Below, piece after piece: positions 31,425 to 42,346 of a DNA stretch of 64,000 bases. The notes under the pieces were generated by a model. The model was not told where the DNA came from, searched no databases, and saw only the letters and a list, made by a program, of their open reading frames with translations. The stretch is taken from NCBI GenBank assembly GCA_023101725.1, contig JALJCO010009116.1, forward strand, positions 62,001 through 126,000, in the 5' to 3' direction. The translations under genes were made by a program, and so were the position numbers. Numbering within the stretch: position 1 is the first letter of the stretch; every line of letters begins with the position of its first letter. This DNA comes from Atherinomorus stipes (lineage: Eukaryota; Chordata; Actinopteri; Atheriniformes; Atherinidae).

Positions 31425-32445
31425 AGTCAGGCCTCCTAAAGTAAAATCTTGCATCTGTACTTAGTACTTGGTTAGAGCCCTTTTGCTTGAGTGACTGCCT
31501 TAACCCGGCGTGGGGTGGATGCTACCATCTTGTAGCATATCTCAGGTATTATGGAAGACTAACATGCTTCAATCACAGCCTTGAGCCCTTCTTTATTATT
31601 TGGTCTCTTTCCATTCAGCTTTCTCTTGATAATACCCCACATGTTTTCAATGGGGTTCAGGTCAGGTAAGTTTGCGGGCCAATCAAGCATAGTGATCCAC
31701 GGTTGTTGAACCAGGATTTTGTACTTTTGGCAGTGTGGGCAGGTGCCAAGTCTTGCTGGAAGATGAAGTCTGCATCCTCATACAGCTAGTCTGCTGAAGC
31801 AAGCATGAAATGCTCCAAAATGTCCTGGTAGACGGCTGCATTTATGCTGGACTTAATGAAACTCACAGGTCCATTCCTTATGAAGTCCTCCACACTTTTG
31901 AATGGCCCTTTCCTGACCATCTTCTCCAGGCTGCTGGCAGCCCTCCGGCTTGTACACCGTTTTCTTCCACACTTCTTCCTTCCACTTAACTGTCCATTAA
32001 TGTGCTTTGAGACACTCTGAGAACATCCAGCTTCTTTTGCTATCACGTTTTGTGTCTTTCCACCTTGTGCAGGGAGTCAATGATGGTTTTCTGCACAACT
32101 GTCAGATCAGCAGTCTTCCCCATGATTGTGAATTCTTCTAAACCAAGACAGACTTTTTAATGGCTCAGGGCACTTATGGAGGTGTTTTGGATTACTTACC
32201 CGATTAGAATGTGACCCTCTGAGCTACAATACTGGAGCTTTTCACAGTATTCTAATTTTTTGAGGTTTAGAATTTGAGGTTTTCTAAAGCTGCAAGTCCT
32301 AATCAGCAACATCCAAACAAACAAAAGCTTGAAATATATTGATTTACATATTATTAGTTTAAACAATGTAAATTGCACCTTTTAAGTTGAATTACAGAAA
32401 TACATGAACTTTTTCAGGATATTCTAATTTTTTGGGTAGTACCTG
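31420..32445 (-). mobile_element. Tc1-type element, family C, internally deleted, minus copy
   Basis: The end GGGTAGTACCTG (to 32445) is followed by TA. The about 200-bp inverted-repeat arm (32240-32445) matches both arms of the plus copy at 58458-59928. The other arm is missing and borders the (TA)n at 31364-31419. It contains the transposase remnant at 31461-32123. Confidence 0.85.
31461..32123 (-). pseudogene. Tc1 transposase, internally deleted pseudogene
   Basis: Starts at ATG 32123 with MGKTADLTVVQKTIIDSLHK, the usual Tc1 N-terminus. A one-base loss shifts the frame, then IAKEAGCSQSVSKHINGQLS, the paired-like HTH, continues. After KSVEDFIRNGPVSFIKSSIN about 130 residues of the usual 340 are missing, including the first catalytic Asp. 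YEDADFIFQQDLAPAHT carries the second Asp and the PIEN motif the Glu. The same deletion junction is found in the plus copy at 59032-59698. Confidence 0.85.
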
Positions 32446-32904
32446 TATATGTGTATATGTGTATACATATATATATATACTAGGTTTGTAACTACACAAA
32501 AATCACAGTTCGTTTTTTTCCTCGGTACAGTAATGGAGAAAAAAAATGAACAAATATTAACTGTTTTGTGTTTTATCAACAAGTTCACTTAACTTTAACA
32601 TCACAGCTGAGCACAATACTTACCCGAGCCAGTGTTTTCCCTACCATTATATAGGCAGGGGAGCTGCCCTACCAGAGCCAGCACCGCTTACTAAGTCAGG
32701 TTAATTTATTGTAATCTGGTTTTCTATCCAGCACCAGCTCACAAACTGGTTTCAGGTCTCATGTCCTCTAGAACAGGTTTATATTGAGCTCTTGGATTAA
32801 AAACTAAACTGATGTAAGTTATCAGATTTACATGACAGCATGTCATAGCTGCTCTGAGTTTCTGTGATGTGACCACCCACAGACGTCAGGATGTCCACAG
32901 GATG
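32446..32904. other. No recognised gene; AT microsatellite
   Basis: TATATG/TATACATA repeats at 32446-32480, then anonymous DNA. Confidence 0.4.
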
Positions 32905-33275
32905 TCCCCCACGTGACCCCCCCAGTGCGCCGCTCACTGTAAACAAATATAGCTAACGGACTGCATTGCTGCTGCACCAAAAAAAAAACAAAAACATAAC
33001 AACAGATAAGGATTAAATCTCGGAGAAGTTGACGTTTGCAGTGTGGACTTTTTACACCACAGGAAGAGTTGGAGGTGAGTGGATTAAAGCTTTTAAAAAC
33101 GTGGTTTGCCAGCTGTTTACTAGCACGCTAACAAGCTATCCACTCGGCTGTTATCGTTTACCTGCTTGTAAAACATCGGCACACACGTCCATGCGCTCTG
33201 AAGGCGTGGTTTCAGGTGGTGTTTTTTTAAATATGTTGTTGCTCAAACCGTTTTTCCAAAATTGCCAACCCTAGC
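32905..33275. mobile_element. MITE-like repeat, family M, copy B, left end missing
   Basis: Colinear with 22780-23139: CCCCACGTGACCCCCC, ATATAGCTAACGGACTGC, GACGTTTGCAGTGTGGAC, AACAAGCTATCCACTCG, ending ATTGCCAACCCTAGC. The left third of copy A, including its terminal repeat, is absent. Confidence 0.75.
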
Positions 33276-34459
33276 TTTAAGGATCTTGCTGAAGGACCTG
33301 TATTTGTTCACCTAAGTGCCGTGTCCAGGATTCGAGGATTTTCCGCTGTTGTCAGCTGTTGATTTCTTTCATCAAATGGTAACAGACTGATAGGAGCTGA
33401 AGTGATTGGGCAGTTTTCATGTTCTCATGGAAAAATACACACAAAGTTTACCATTTGGAATCTGCGAACTCCTCTAAGCAGCTGTAGCTCTCGCCTGATG
33501 GAAATGAAGAAGGAATGAACTGGACCTATTCCTAACTACCCTGACATTTCTGATTTCAGTGAGCCCAGCTCCTCTTGTCCCATCCAATATGCATACGAGG
33601 CGCTCTGGCAGGGGATCACTGATCTGTCTGTCTGTTCTGCAGAAGCTAAAGAGGAAAGACGTTTTCATTTGTTTCTGGCTATTTAGTTACAGTTATAATT
33701 TAATTCTTCCAGCATCTAAACTTAAGTATTTTTGGCTCCTTAAAGTGAGGCTAAGCTATCATATTTGGACTTGCACCAAAAATCCTCATTTACTCTGACA
33801 GCAGCCCTCCTGCAGAGAGAAACAAAGGCAGCACTTAGAAGAACAGCTATCTGTAGAGCCTCTTTGGTTGCAGCAAATCAGCGCTGTTTGCTTCACGATT
33901 GCAAGTCCTCTTATTTCTCCATGCAATCACGGCACAAGTGTCCTCAAAATGGGTTTTACAGGTAATTTTCTCATGTTGTCATCAGCATTCTTTGAACATC
34001 TCAACATCTTGAAAGAACACAAGTGAGACCACTCATTCCTCTTTGCCTGTTTTTCTCTAAATTACCCTTTTATTAGTTCAGGAGTGATATGATTAAAAGA
34101 ATCATTGGAATAATAAACGTCATAAATTTCTCGTTACATTTATTTTGTTTGTTTAAAATTTACAAGAGTTACTACTTTTTACTGAATCAATATCGAAGCA
34201 TTTAAATCAATACGGAATCAAATCGATATTGAATTGCAACCCAAAGAATTGAAATCGAATTGAATCGTGAAGTTCTTGACAATGCCCTGGCCTTGCGCAA
34301 ACAGAGGGTTAGTGTCTAGGGGTAGTGTTTAGGGACTGGTTAAGGATTAGACCTTCCTCTCTGAGTCCTGTCACTCTCCAGGGGTTACCATTGTTGGTTG
34401 ATTCAGTACGCAAATGATGATGATTCTGGGAAATTTTCTCTGGCCCTTCTTTTGCCAGT
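33276..34459. other. No supported gene; hAT-like fragment at 34170-34275
   Basis: Mostly anonymous. Near the end, AATCAAATCGATATTGAATT and GAATCGTGAAG resemble the AATCGAAT-rich sub-terminal parts of hAT MITEs in this window, without definable ends. Confidence 0.35.
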
Positions 34460-34620
34460 CAACATCTGAAATCCCTCGCTCTGAGGGGCTAAATTCATGC
34501 CCCCTACCCTCGTTATGCACACTACCCCTATATGGAAAGAGTAATTGGGACACCACTATGTTTACGGGAACGTTCAAAATTTAGGAACACGGCTAAAAAG
34601 TGATGTGAGGGGGTCTGTTG
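34460..34620. repeat. MITE-like fragment (CACTACCCCTATATGGA)
   Basis: CCCTCGCTCTGAGGGGCTA, ATTCATGCCCCCTACCCTCG and GTAATTGGGACACCAC are motifs I associate with a dispersed fish DNA repeat. No terminal repeats established. Confidence 0.35.
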
Positions 34621-34899
34621 TGGCTGGCCCTATTTTTTATTTTTCACGAACCAGGTTTTCCTTCCTGGTTCTGGTCCTGATGGAGGTTTTTCCCTCCACC
34701 GTCACCTCGTGCAGCTCAGGATAGAGGATTGAATCAGAAATAAGAGCTGACCCAGTATGGTTTCCTTAGCCACTAGTTTATACACTGCATGGCCAAAAAA
34801 AAGGTCATACACTAATATTCCGTTGGACCGTCTTTAGCTTTGATTACTGTAGCATTCACTGTGGCATTGTTTCCATAAGCTTCTGCAATGTCAAGATTT

Positions 34900-36107
34900 A
34901 TTTCCATCCAGTGTTGCATTAATTTTTCACCAAGATCTTGCATTGAGGATGGTAGAGTCTGACTGCTGCTGCATCACTTCAACTGCATCTCTTCTTGCCC
35001 TGATGCTCCCATCACTCTGGAACAGGGTAAATCTGAACTCAGACCACATGACCTTCTTCCATTGCTCCACAGTCCAATCTTTATGCTCCCTAGCAAATTG
35101 AAGCCTTTTTTTCTGGTTAGCCTCACTGATTAGTGGTTTTCTTAAAGTTGTACTTCCATGGTCATTTCATTAATATTTCTGTGTTCTCCATTATTACTGA
35201 ATGCATTCTGCATCGTTTCTGTTTAAAAAAAACCTTCTGGTATCTTTGTATCCAGCTGTATTTGTATACTAGAAGAGAGGCTTGTGGTCCAACGGCAGCT
35301 TTTCCGGGTCCTTCTCATGAATTTCTGTCTGATTGGCTGCCTCCCATCAGTGTATGAAGGAAGCTCCGCCCTCCGCTCTTATTTCGTTACAGACAAGAAA
35401 TAGAGCCGACAAACAAGTTTGTTCCGCCATGCTAACAAACAGTTAGCTAATTAGCTTCTCAACTCCGAAGCTACAGTCGTGCCGTCTTCACTTCTAGTGT
35501 GTAGTGGAGGGTTACCTGCCTTCCAATGGACAGATAGAAACCCCACGTGGGATACGCTATTTGCAATGTGACGTAGAAGTGCGAGGCTGTTCCCGATTCG
35601 CTCTTTTCTTCGTATTGTTTCTCTGGTGAGAAAGCACAGCCGACTGGGGGGAACGCAACGCTAGCAAGTCAGCATGTGTAAGTAAACAAGGGGAAACCCT
35701 CCGTATTTCAGAAGGAGCAAGTTAAACGGGTTTTCAGTGGAAGGAGGCCTTTAAGACTACACAGCTGTTCAGTCCCAATCCCTCGAGTTCCCTTCGCATT
35801 GTGTGTGGAAATGCTCTAACTTCCTGAGTTCTACTGTTGTTTTTCTTCCATTTGATCTCAACAAACATTTTAGTGATCGCTGATCATGATCATTCAGGAT
35901 TTTTCCCCCAGCCACATTTCTTCCTGGAAGATGATGGGTCTCCACTATCCTTCCAGTTTTTAATAATGCGTTGGACAGTTCTTTACCCAATTTTAGTAGT
36001 TTCTGCAATCTCTTTAGATGTTTTCTCTGCTTGATGCTACCAATGATCTGACCCTTCTCAGCCAGTCGAACATCTTTCCCACGACCACGGGATGTGTCTT
36101 TTCACAT
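34900..36107 (-). pseudogene. Tc1 transposase pseudogene, split and deleted
   Basis: From about 36107 downwards, with frameshifts: RLAEKGQIIG, HLKRLQKLLKLG, RIIKNWKDSGD and SSRKKCG, the HTH DNA-binding part. After the TTAA element it continues LISEANQKKRLQFAREHKDW and VEQWKKVMWSEFRFTLFQSD, where the usual WSDESRF has lost its catalytic DE. A large deletion removes most of the catalytic core, and ILNARSW near the end precedes a stop. Confidence 0.8.
35146..35750 (+). mobile_element. TTAA-flanked DNA element, family K, copy 2, 605 bp
   Basis: Bounded by TTAA at 35142-35145 and 35751-35754. Runs from AGTTGTACTTCCATGG to CAGTGGAAGGAGGCCT. It is very similar to 24234-24930 reversed, but lacks the purine tract and has about 50 extra bases near 35190-35245. 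It interrupts the Tc1 transposase remnant: joining GTGGTTTTCTTAA to GACTACACAG restores colinearity, so it is younger than that Tc1 copy. Confidence 0.88.
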
Positions 36108-36270
36108 GGTTGTTAAGGAAATGAGATGCAAGTCATTGCACCAGTTGGGGTTAAAAAACTTGTTGCCAGCTGAAAGATAATCACCCATGCAGTAATTATC
36201 CAATTGGAGGCTCGTACCTATTTGCTTAGTTAAATCCAGCTGGTGACTTTTTTTTGGGCCAGGCAGTGTA

Positions 36271-37439
36271 TAAACACAGGTATAAATTGTACAAATGTAG
36301 AATGGATTCTTTTTTATTGGATTGTAATTAACTATTAATGGATTGTGTTTGTAAAAATAAGTTATTAATTGGCGTATTACAAATAAAGTAGAATAATTGG
36401 GGTACATAGTTGATATTGTTTTATGACTGATTCCAGATCCGAATGATATCAGAAATGTTTCTCTGGTTTAAATTCAAAGCCACCACTGGTCGTGTCTGTC
36501 TTTAACTGCCTGCCTCATTTGGTGAGGGCTTGATGCAATGTGTGTAGGTGTGTGTATGGACTGCAGATTGATCACTCCTGTCATCGCAGGACTGCTGCAG
36601 AGTGCTGAACACAGGCGGCTAATTGATAAAGCTCCTGTGGGTCTCGTTCACTTCAGCAGCAGTGAGAGGAGACAGCAAAACTATCCAGGTGGAGGAGAGG
36701 AAGGAAAACAAGAAGCCATCAGTAACACATGATCTGCATGGACAGATGAGACGCTGTCATCATGCGTATCATCATCAGCAGCAGCAGCATCAATCCTGTC
36801 AGGAAAATGTTGCAGAAAAAGCTGTTAGTCAGAAATAAAGATCATTTCAGTACTATACACCTCTCTCTGTGGAAATGGAAACATTCTTCTTCTGTAGAGG
36901 AAAAACAACAGCAAACGTGTGGAACAATAGTTTTGATGATAAAACCTGTTTACATTTGTTCCTGCCTTACTCTGGGTGGAAGGATGTAACAGTGGACGGA
37001 TGAGTCTGCATACAGATACAACCTGGTCCTCAAAACCTCAAAAACTCAGAGAGTAAAGCTGGACTCCGAGTGAAATGGATCTCACCCCCACCCATAGAGG
37101 GTCTCTGACCTTAGGTCTCTGCATCTGGATGATGACATAACATTCCAGCACACCCCCTGTTCCAGCTGTCACCCCCAAGGAGGCGGTGCAGATCAATAAA
37201 CACCAGAACAAACAGCAGGTTTCAGGGCTGAACATTGACGGCTTCGCCCCTTCTCACCAACCTCGCATCATTCCACCTTCTGCTATCAATATATTCCAGC
37301 TGTGAACAACTGATCAGCTATAAACCAATTACATTGGGTGAGATTACATCGTCACCTGTGCAATGTGACATGAACTCATAGCTGCTGTATTTGTATTTCT
37401 TAAAACCTCTTCCCTCGCCCCCCTTCCATCTTCCCTGGG
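36271..37439. other. No supported gene
   Basis: Anonymous DNA with a CATCATCAGCAGCAGCAG-type stretch at 36770-36790. Short reading frames show no domain. Confidence 0.4.
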
Positions 37440-37859
37440 CGGGTGGGTAGCTGTTCATGTACAGTTCAGGTCCTCTACCACAGTCCTGGGAGCTGTTTCT
37501 AGGATTGATTTCTTCTGGACTGATGTTTCTCCAGGTATCTGTCAGAGCTAATTCGCCAGGATGGGGGGGTCAAATACTTAAAGTTGGGTAAAAAAAATAA
37601 CCCAATTTGCTGATTTGGTCCCTTTTTAACCCAGCAGTGGGTCAAAATAACCCACAATGGGTTATTTTTAACCCAGGAGTTTTTAGTGTGTACTGTTGCC
37701 TTCACCATGAGTCTTGGTATTTCTCCAGTTTCTCCTGTTCTTTTCTCTTGATTTAGCCACGGTTGGGGATGACTACATCCATCACAATAACTCTCCTCTG
37801 TGCTGATGACCCCAACGTATCTGTACACGATGCTAACCACCCAGTTATGGAGTTCCATG
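37440..37859 (-). pseudogene. Non-LTR retrotransposon RT C-terminal fragment
   Basis: Minus-strand reading gives IPRLMVKATV preceded by CDGCSHPQPWLNQEKRTGET, and further on LEKHQSRRNQS and KQLPGLW. These resemble the DVAVPxDxxVxxKExEKxxKYQDL and LPGLWxRT motifs near the C-terminus of another fish LINE group. Interrupted by a MITE at 37582-37690. Frame damage is clear; the clade is uncertain. Confidence 0.5.
37582..37690. mobile_element. MITE with TGGGTTATTT motifs, copy 1
   Basis: GGTCAAAATAACCCACAATG and TTAACCCAGGAGTTTTTAGT form the right end, shared with the copy at 37860-38031. The left part has GTTGGGTAAAAAAAATAACC. Ends and target duplication are not fully resolved. Confidence 0.55.
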
Positions 37860-38031
37860 CACACTAAAATCTGGGAAAAAATAACCCAAAATGACCCAAC
37901 TTTCAATTTGAATATTTGACCCAGAAGTTGGGTCATCAACCCGGCAACCCAAATGTCTGGGTTGCAACAACCCAGACATTAGTTGGTCCCCATTTTTTTC
38001 CCGGCAGTTTGACCCAGGAGTTTTTAGTGTG
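37860..38031. mobile_element. MITE with TGGGTTATTT motifs, copy 2
   Basis: Ends CACACTAAAATCTGGG and CCCAGGAGTTTTTAGTGTG are inverted. The internal GTCTGGGTTGCAACAACCCA is a perfect-looking palindrome core. 172 bp, non-coding. Confidence 0.7.
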
Positions 38032-38149
38032 TGTATTCTATACTTGCTAGTGCTGTACGAGGCCATATTAGGGGATTCTTTACAAAGCATGCACCTGGAT
38101 CCTGCCTAATGTGGTAGACCTGAGCCTCTATTACTGTAGTGGTATTTAT

Positions 38150-39046
38150 ACACTGCCTGGCCAAAAAAAAAGTTGCCACCTGGATTTAACTTAGCAAATA
38201 GGTACGAGCCTCCTATTGGATGATTACTGCATGGGCGATTATCTTTCAGCTGGCAACAAGTTATTTAACCCCAACTGGTGCAATGACTTGCTTCTCATTT
38301 CCTAAACAACCATGTGGAAAGACTCATCCGTGGTCTTGGAAAAGATGTTAGTCTGTCTGAGAAGGGTCAAATCATTGGCATCAAGAGGTGAAAACATCTA
38401 AGGAGATGCAGAAACTACTAAAACTGGGTTCAGAACAGTCCAACGCATTATGGAAAACTGGAAGGATAGTGGACCATCGTCTTCCAGGAAGAAATGTGGC
38501 CGGAAAGGCAGATGAAGTGATGCAGCATCATGCCTAGTGCTACCGTATGAGCCTGTGGGGGCAGTGTGATGATCTGGGGTTGCTACAGTTGCTCAGGTCC
38601 AGGTTCAGCAACAGTATGAGCTCAGATAATGAGGTCAGCTGATACCTGAATATACTGAATGAGCAGGTTATTCCATCAATGGATGTTTCTTTCCTGATGG
38701 CACGGCCATATTCCAAGATGACCGTGCCAGAATTTATCGGGCTCAGATTGTGAAAGATGGTTCAGGGATCATCAGACATCATTTTCACACATGGATTGGC
38801 CATCACAGAGTCCAGACCTGAACCCCATTGAGAATCTTTGGGATGTGCTGTGGTCAGACTCTACAATCATCATCAAGATCTTGGTGAAAAATTGATGCAA
38901 CAGGATGCAAATAAATCTGGTGACATTGCAGAAGCTTCTGGAAACACAGCGAATGCTGCCACGATCAAAGCTAAAGGCGGTCCAACCAAATGTTAAATGT
39001 TTGACCTTTTTTTTGTTGGCGACTTTTTTTTTGGCCGGGCAGTGTA
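38150..39046 (+). mobile_element. Tc1-type element, family D, plus copy, defective
   Basis: Ends TACACTGCCTGGCCAAAAAA and TTTTTTGGCCGGGCAGTGTA. The transposase remnant reads, with stops and frameshifts, TVQRIMENWKDSG, SSRKKCGRKGR, then after a deletion [20 protein letters not shown] (catalytic Asp in QDD) and NPIENLWD (Glu). Same family as 34781-36270, opposite orientation, without the TTAA element. Dead but structurally complete at both ends. Confidence 0.87.
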
Positions 39047-39130
39047 GTTCCAGGGTGATGTTTACCATCATGTAATATCACGTCTCTAAAAAGTAGTTCC
39101 AGGGTGATGTTTACCGATCTTGTAACATCT
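39047..39130 (+). repeat. Two-copy tandem duplication
   Basis: TAGTTCCAGGGTGATGTTTA occurs at 39045 and again at 39093, with a 48-bp period, immediately after the Tc1 right end. The first copy includes the last bases of that end. Confidence 0.65.
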
Positions 39131-39354
39131 CCTCTTCTTCTAACAACTGTCCATAAACGTCTGGGAATTGAAGAGACCAGTTGAGTTTTAAGAGAGGAAT
39201 GCTGTACCATTCTGGTCTGATGCAGGATTCTAGCTTGCTGGATTTTTTCACATTTTTCTGCAACATTAGATTCAGTTTACCTGTATGTGATTTTTCCCCC
39301 CTTCATTAACTGCCTCTCTTCCTTCTGTATGTGTGTATGTGCATGTGTGTCTTT

Positions 39355-39480
39355 ACTTGCTCCATTGTGAGGACTGTTTTGCCTTTTTAACCATCAAAGT
39401 GAGGACATTTTTAGAAAGTGAGGACATTTCGAACCCCTTTGAGGGTCAAGATTAGGTTAGAGTAAGGTTTTGGTTAGGGT
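39355..39480. repeat. GTGAGGACATTT-type dispersed repeat
   Basis: AAAGTGAGGACATTTTTAG is repeated as AAAGTGAGGACATTTCG, followed by GTTAGGGTTGGGG-like motifs. A pattern I know from fish dispersed repeats; no ends defined. Confidence 0.4.
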
Positions 39481-40474
39481 TGGGGCAAAGGTTTAGTTTA
39501 GGCAATTAGTTGTGATGGATGTGTGTCTGTGAGTGTGTGTGTTGGCAGGAGCAGAGACAGGTGTGTCCGGTCTGAGCCGAGCTTCACCAGCTGCACCGTA
39601 TTCCAATAATCAAGCTTCCTGCAGACACCCAGCTCTGCAACGACTCCTCCGCCAGCTTGGAGAGCGTTTCTTCACCTTGTTGGCACCGTCACTGCGACTG
39701 TCTCCTGCTTCAGTCCATTTAGCTAGCTTTATTACCCCGCCTGCCAGGACTGTCTGGATCAGCTCCTAATCTGCCTGTGGCTCTTCTCTGACCGGGTCCG
39801 CTTTCCAAGTGCTGGAGCCTGCCTCAGTCCAGTCCTGCTCTGCTTCCATCTTTGTTCAGTAAATTGCTCAGCAATCTTGAATACCTTGTTTTTTTCTCTG
39901 TTTGGGTTCACTAAGTTCAAGCATGCAATGTGAACGATTACAGTTCAATATTCAAGCATAATAAATCCATCCTTTACAGTCTGGTCTCTGACTTTCCTTC
40001 AGGGAAGTTTGAGTTAAAATAACTAAGTGGAATTTAATTAAACAAAGTTGATGTCTTATTCAAAGATTTCTCCCTCTTGTGATTTCAGACATTTCAGTTT
40101 TATGTGTTACTCAGTCTATCAGCTCAGTAAAGCCATCCAGCTAGGAATCTGGGTTTTCAGACCAGTAAAGTTTAAATCAGGGATGAGGGCCATATTTGGA
40201 AAATGAGAAGAGGTGGAAGGTCAGTTAATAAACTACATATATTATAAAGAATGAGAAAACTCTGAAAAAGGGTGATAGCTCATGCTCATATTTTGATGCA
40301 TTATATTATCTCAGCAATATATATATTCTGCATCATGTTTCACAGCATAGCTGGAACTTTTTATTGTACACAAACATTGGATAAATTTATAATCTATTAA
40401 GTTTTGAAATATAAAAAGAAGCACTTCTAATGTAAATGATATAGAAAATGTAATGATTTGGTAACATAAACACA
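39481..40474. other. No supported gene
   Basis: A slightly GC-richer section (39530-39780) has open frames with no domain. The rest is AT-rich anonymous DNA. Confidence 0.4.
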
Positions 40475-40922
40475 TACAATCATCCTCAAAATTATTCAAT
40501 CCCCCCCAATTAAAGAAACGTCTAAATTGACAGTAATTCAAATATTAAAAACCTAAAGAAACTAATAATAAATACAAATTTACAAAATTATCATTTAGTG
40601 AAACAAAATATTGCTTTTGAATTGTGGTTGGAAATAATAATAATAATAATAAACTGTCTCAGACACCTTTCCCATGAACATTAGACCAACATACCTGTCA
40701 ACAGGTGTAGACGTCTTTTTGAACATTAGAGAAACACCTGATTGCAGTGATTGCCTCAAAGTGCTGCTCAACAACATTTTAGCTTCGGAGACCCATCATG
40801 CTTGTTTATTTGCTTTATTTTTTTGTATTTCTTTATTTCTTTCAAACCACAATTCACAATCAACGTCAAATTTTTTAAAAGATTTTTATTTTTATTACTT
40901 TTGTCAATTTCATCTTATTTAA

Positions 40923-41543
40923 AGGGATATTGTGTAAGTTCTCCTGTGTTTTATTCACAAAAACTGATTATTTGGTTCAAAAGTGTTTTTTCATTCATCA
41001 GTAATCACTCCCATCAACAAACTGAAGTGTTCCTCTAAGTTCTAAATTTGCCGTTCGTATCATTCATTTACACATCGAGCGGAGCGGCTCGGTGAAGGCT
41101 GCCATGTCGTATCGCCATGTTTTTGCGTTCAGGAGAAGTGTGACAGTAGGAAAACACAGAAACTCACCGGACACACCGGAGTTTTCAGCTCAGTTCGAGG
41201 TAATGCCTTTGAAAAGTCACCGCGCTGCAGTGGGGAGAAACCAGCGTCTCACTGATGCTGGGTTCACGTGCAGTCGGGCAGACGGCCGTTGGTAACAAAC
41301 CAGATGTCATTTTAATCAATGAAGCCGAGCGAAAGACGGTAAAACATGGGTCAGGGAAAACAATACGACATCGCCATGACAACCAAACAGATGTGGACTG
41401 ATGTCACTGTAACTGACGGACCACGTCTTCACATAGAGGCTGGTGATAACTTTACATGCATCAGCTGTCGTCGGTCTGCCCGGTTTCACGCGAATGCAGC
41501 ATGAAAAGTACGAGGGAGCTGCTCCCGATTACACAGTGTCCCT
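40923..41543. mobile_element. TTAA-targeting DNA element, nested insertion 1, 621 bp
   Basis: TTAA at 40919-40922 and 41544-41547. Ends AGGGATATTGTGTAAG and TTACACAGTGTCCCT are inverted. The interior is GC-richer with CGGACACACCGGAG-like motifs and has no transposase. TTAA target plus AGGGA ends suggest a Kolobok- or piggyBac-dependent element. Confidence 0.88.
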
Positions 41544-41575
41544 TTAACTGTCGGCTGACTTTTTTCCTTCTTTAA

Positions 41576-42304
41576 AGCAGAACTCAGTAACTTCAGCTCG
41601 GGGCTCCCCCTTGTGGCGTCCTTTCACTGTCGTGTTCAACCCCCCTTACACCCCCACAGCACACAGACGGCTTCTCTACCTGTCTTTCTTCTATTTTGAT
41701 CCCTGGATATATTTCTAAGCTTTTTCTAGCTTGTTGATGCTACTTTGCTGCGTTGGTAGCAGCACCTCGTCTCCCTCTGCTCAAAGCAAAGTCCTGTATC
41801 TTCTGAAGCGGGACGTTTTACCCGCGATTTGCGGGTAAATATGCCGTGGATTATATTTTTCTCTGGTGTTGGTGAGTAGCAGGTAAGAATACGAACTTTT
41901 ATTTACTTTTTGCGGACGTGACAAGTGATTATTGAGCCTGAAGCAGTGATGCTTCACCCGGCGCCCAGGCAGCGCAAGCTACGTGAATCACTCTGGTCCA
42001 GCAAAGAGTTGGTTATAGAGCCAGGAGCCGTGTTTAGGTGGTGTGAAGCTAAAGAAATGTTTTCTTCCAATTAGCGCTGGTAGTCTGGTTCAAATCAGAG
42101 CTGGAAGCAGCTCGGTAGATGGGGGACCTGAGTACCGTACAGCGGTTTCTGTTGTCCCAAGTTCTGCTCGGGTCGGCGCAGGCAAAGTTGCATAGAGCTG
42201 CTCGGGAGGGGGGGAAACATTGAATCGCTCCGTAAACACTTTGTTTAGCCCCACGGGGATTCCGAAAAGCATTGATTGAGGTAAAAAGTTACTGAGGATC
42301 CCCT
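41576..42304. mobile_element. TTAA-targeting DNA element, nested insertion 2, 729 bp
   Basis: TTAA at 41572-41575 and 42305-42308. The left end AGCAGAACTCAGTAACTT pairs with the right end, which reversed reads AGGGGATCCTCAGTAACTT. It differs in sequence from insertion 1, so the two are independent events at neighbouring TTAA sites in the same host MITE. No coding capacity found. Confidence 0.85.
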
Positions 42305-42346
42305 TTAATTTGAGGGTATGAATAAGAAGTTTTGAGGACGACAGTA

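Larger units (their letters stand above)
34781..36270 (-). mobile_element. Tc1-type element, family D, minus copy, with insertion
   Basis: Ends TACACTGCATGGCCAAAAAA on the left and, on the right, TTTTTGGGCCAGGCAGTGTA form the inverted repeats; TA is the target. On the minus strand the remnants of a Tc1 transposase are split by a TTAA-flanked element at 35146-35750. Sister copy of opposite orientation at 38150-39046. Confidence 0.85.
40477..42344 (+). mobile_element. Tc1/mariner-like MITE, family T, carrying two insertions
   Basis: The left end CAATCATCCTCAAAATTATT (40477) is preceded by TA. The right end TTTTGAGGACGACAG (to 42344) is followed by TA. Homology to the full-length copy at 54538-55037 runs 40477-40920, resumes for about 24 bp at 41548-41571 (GGCTGACTTTTTTCC), and finishes at 42309-42344 (GGTATGAATAA). 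The gaps are filled by two TTAA-flanked elements. Confidence 0.88.
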
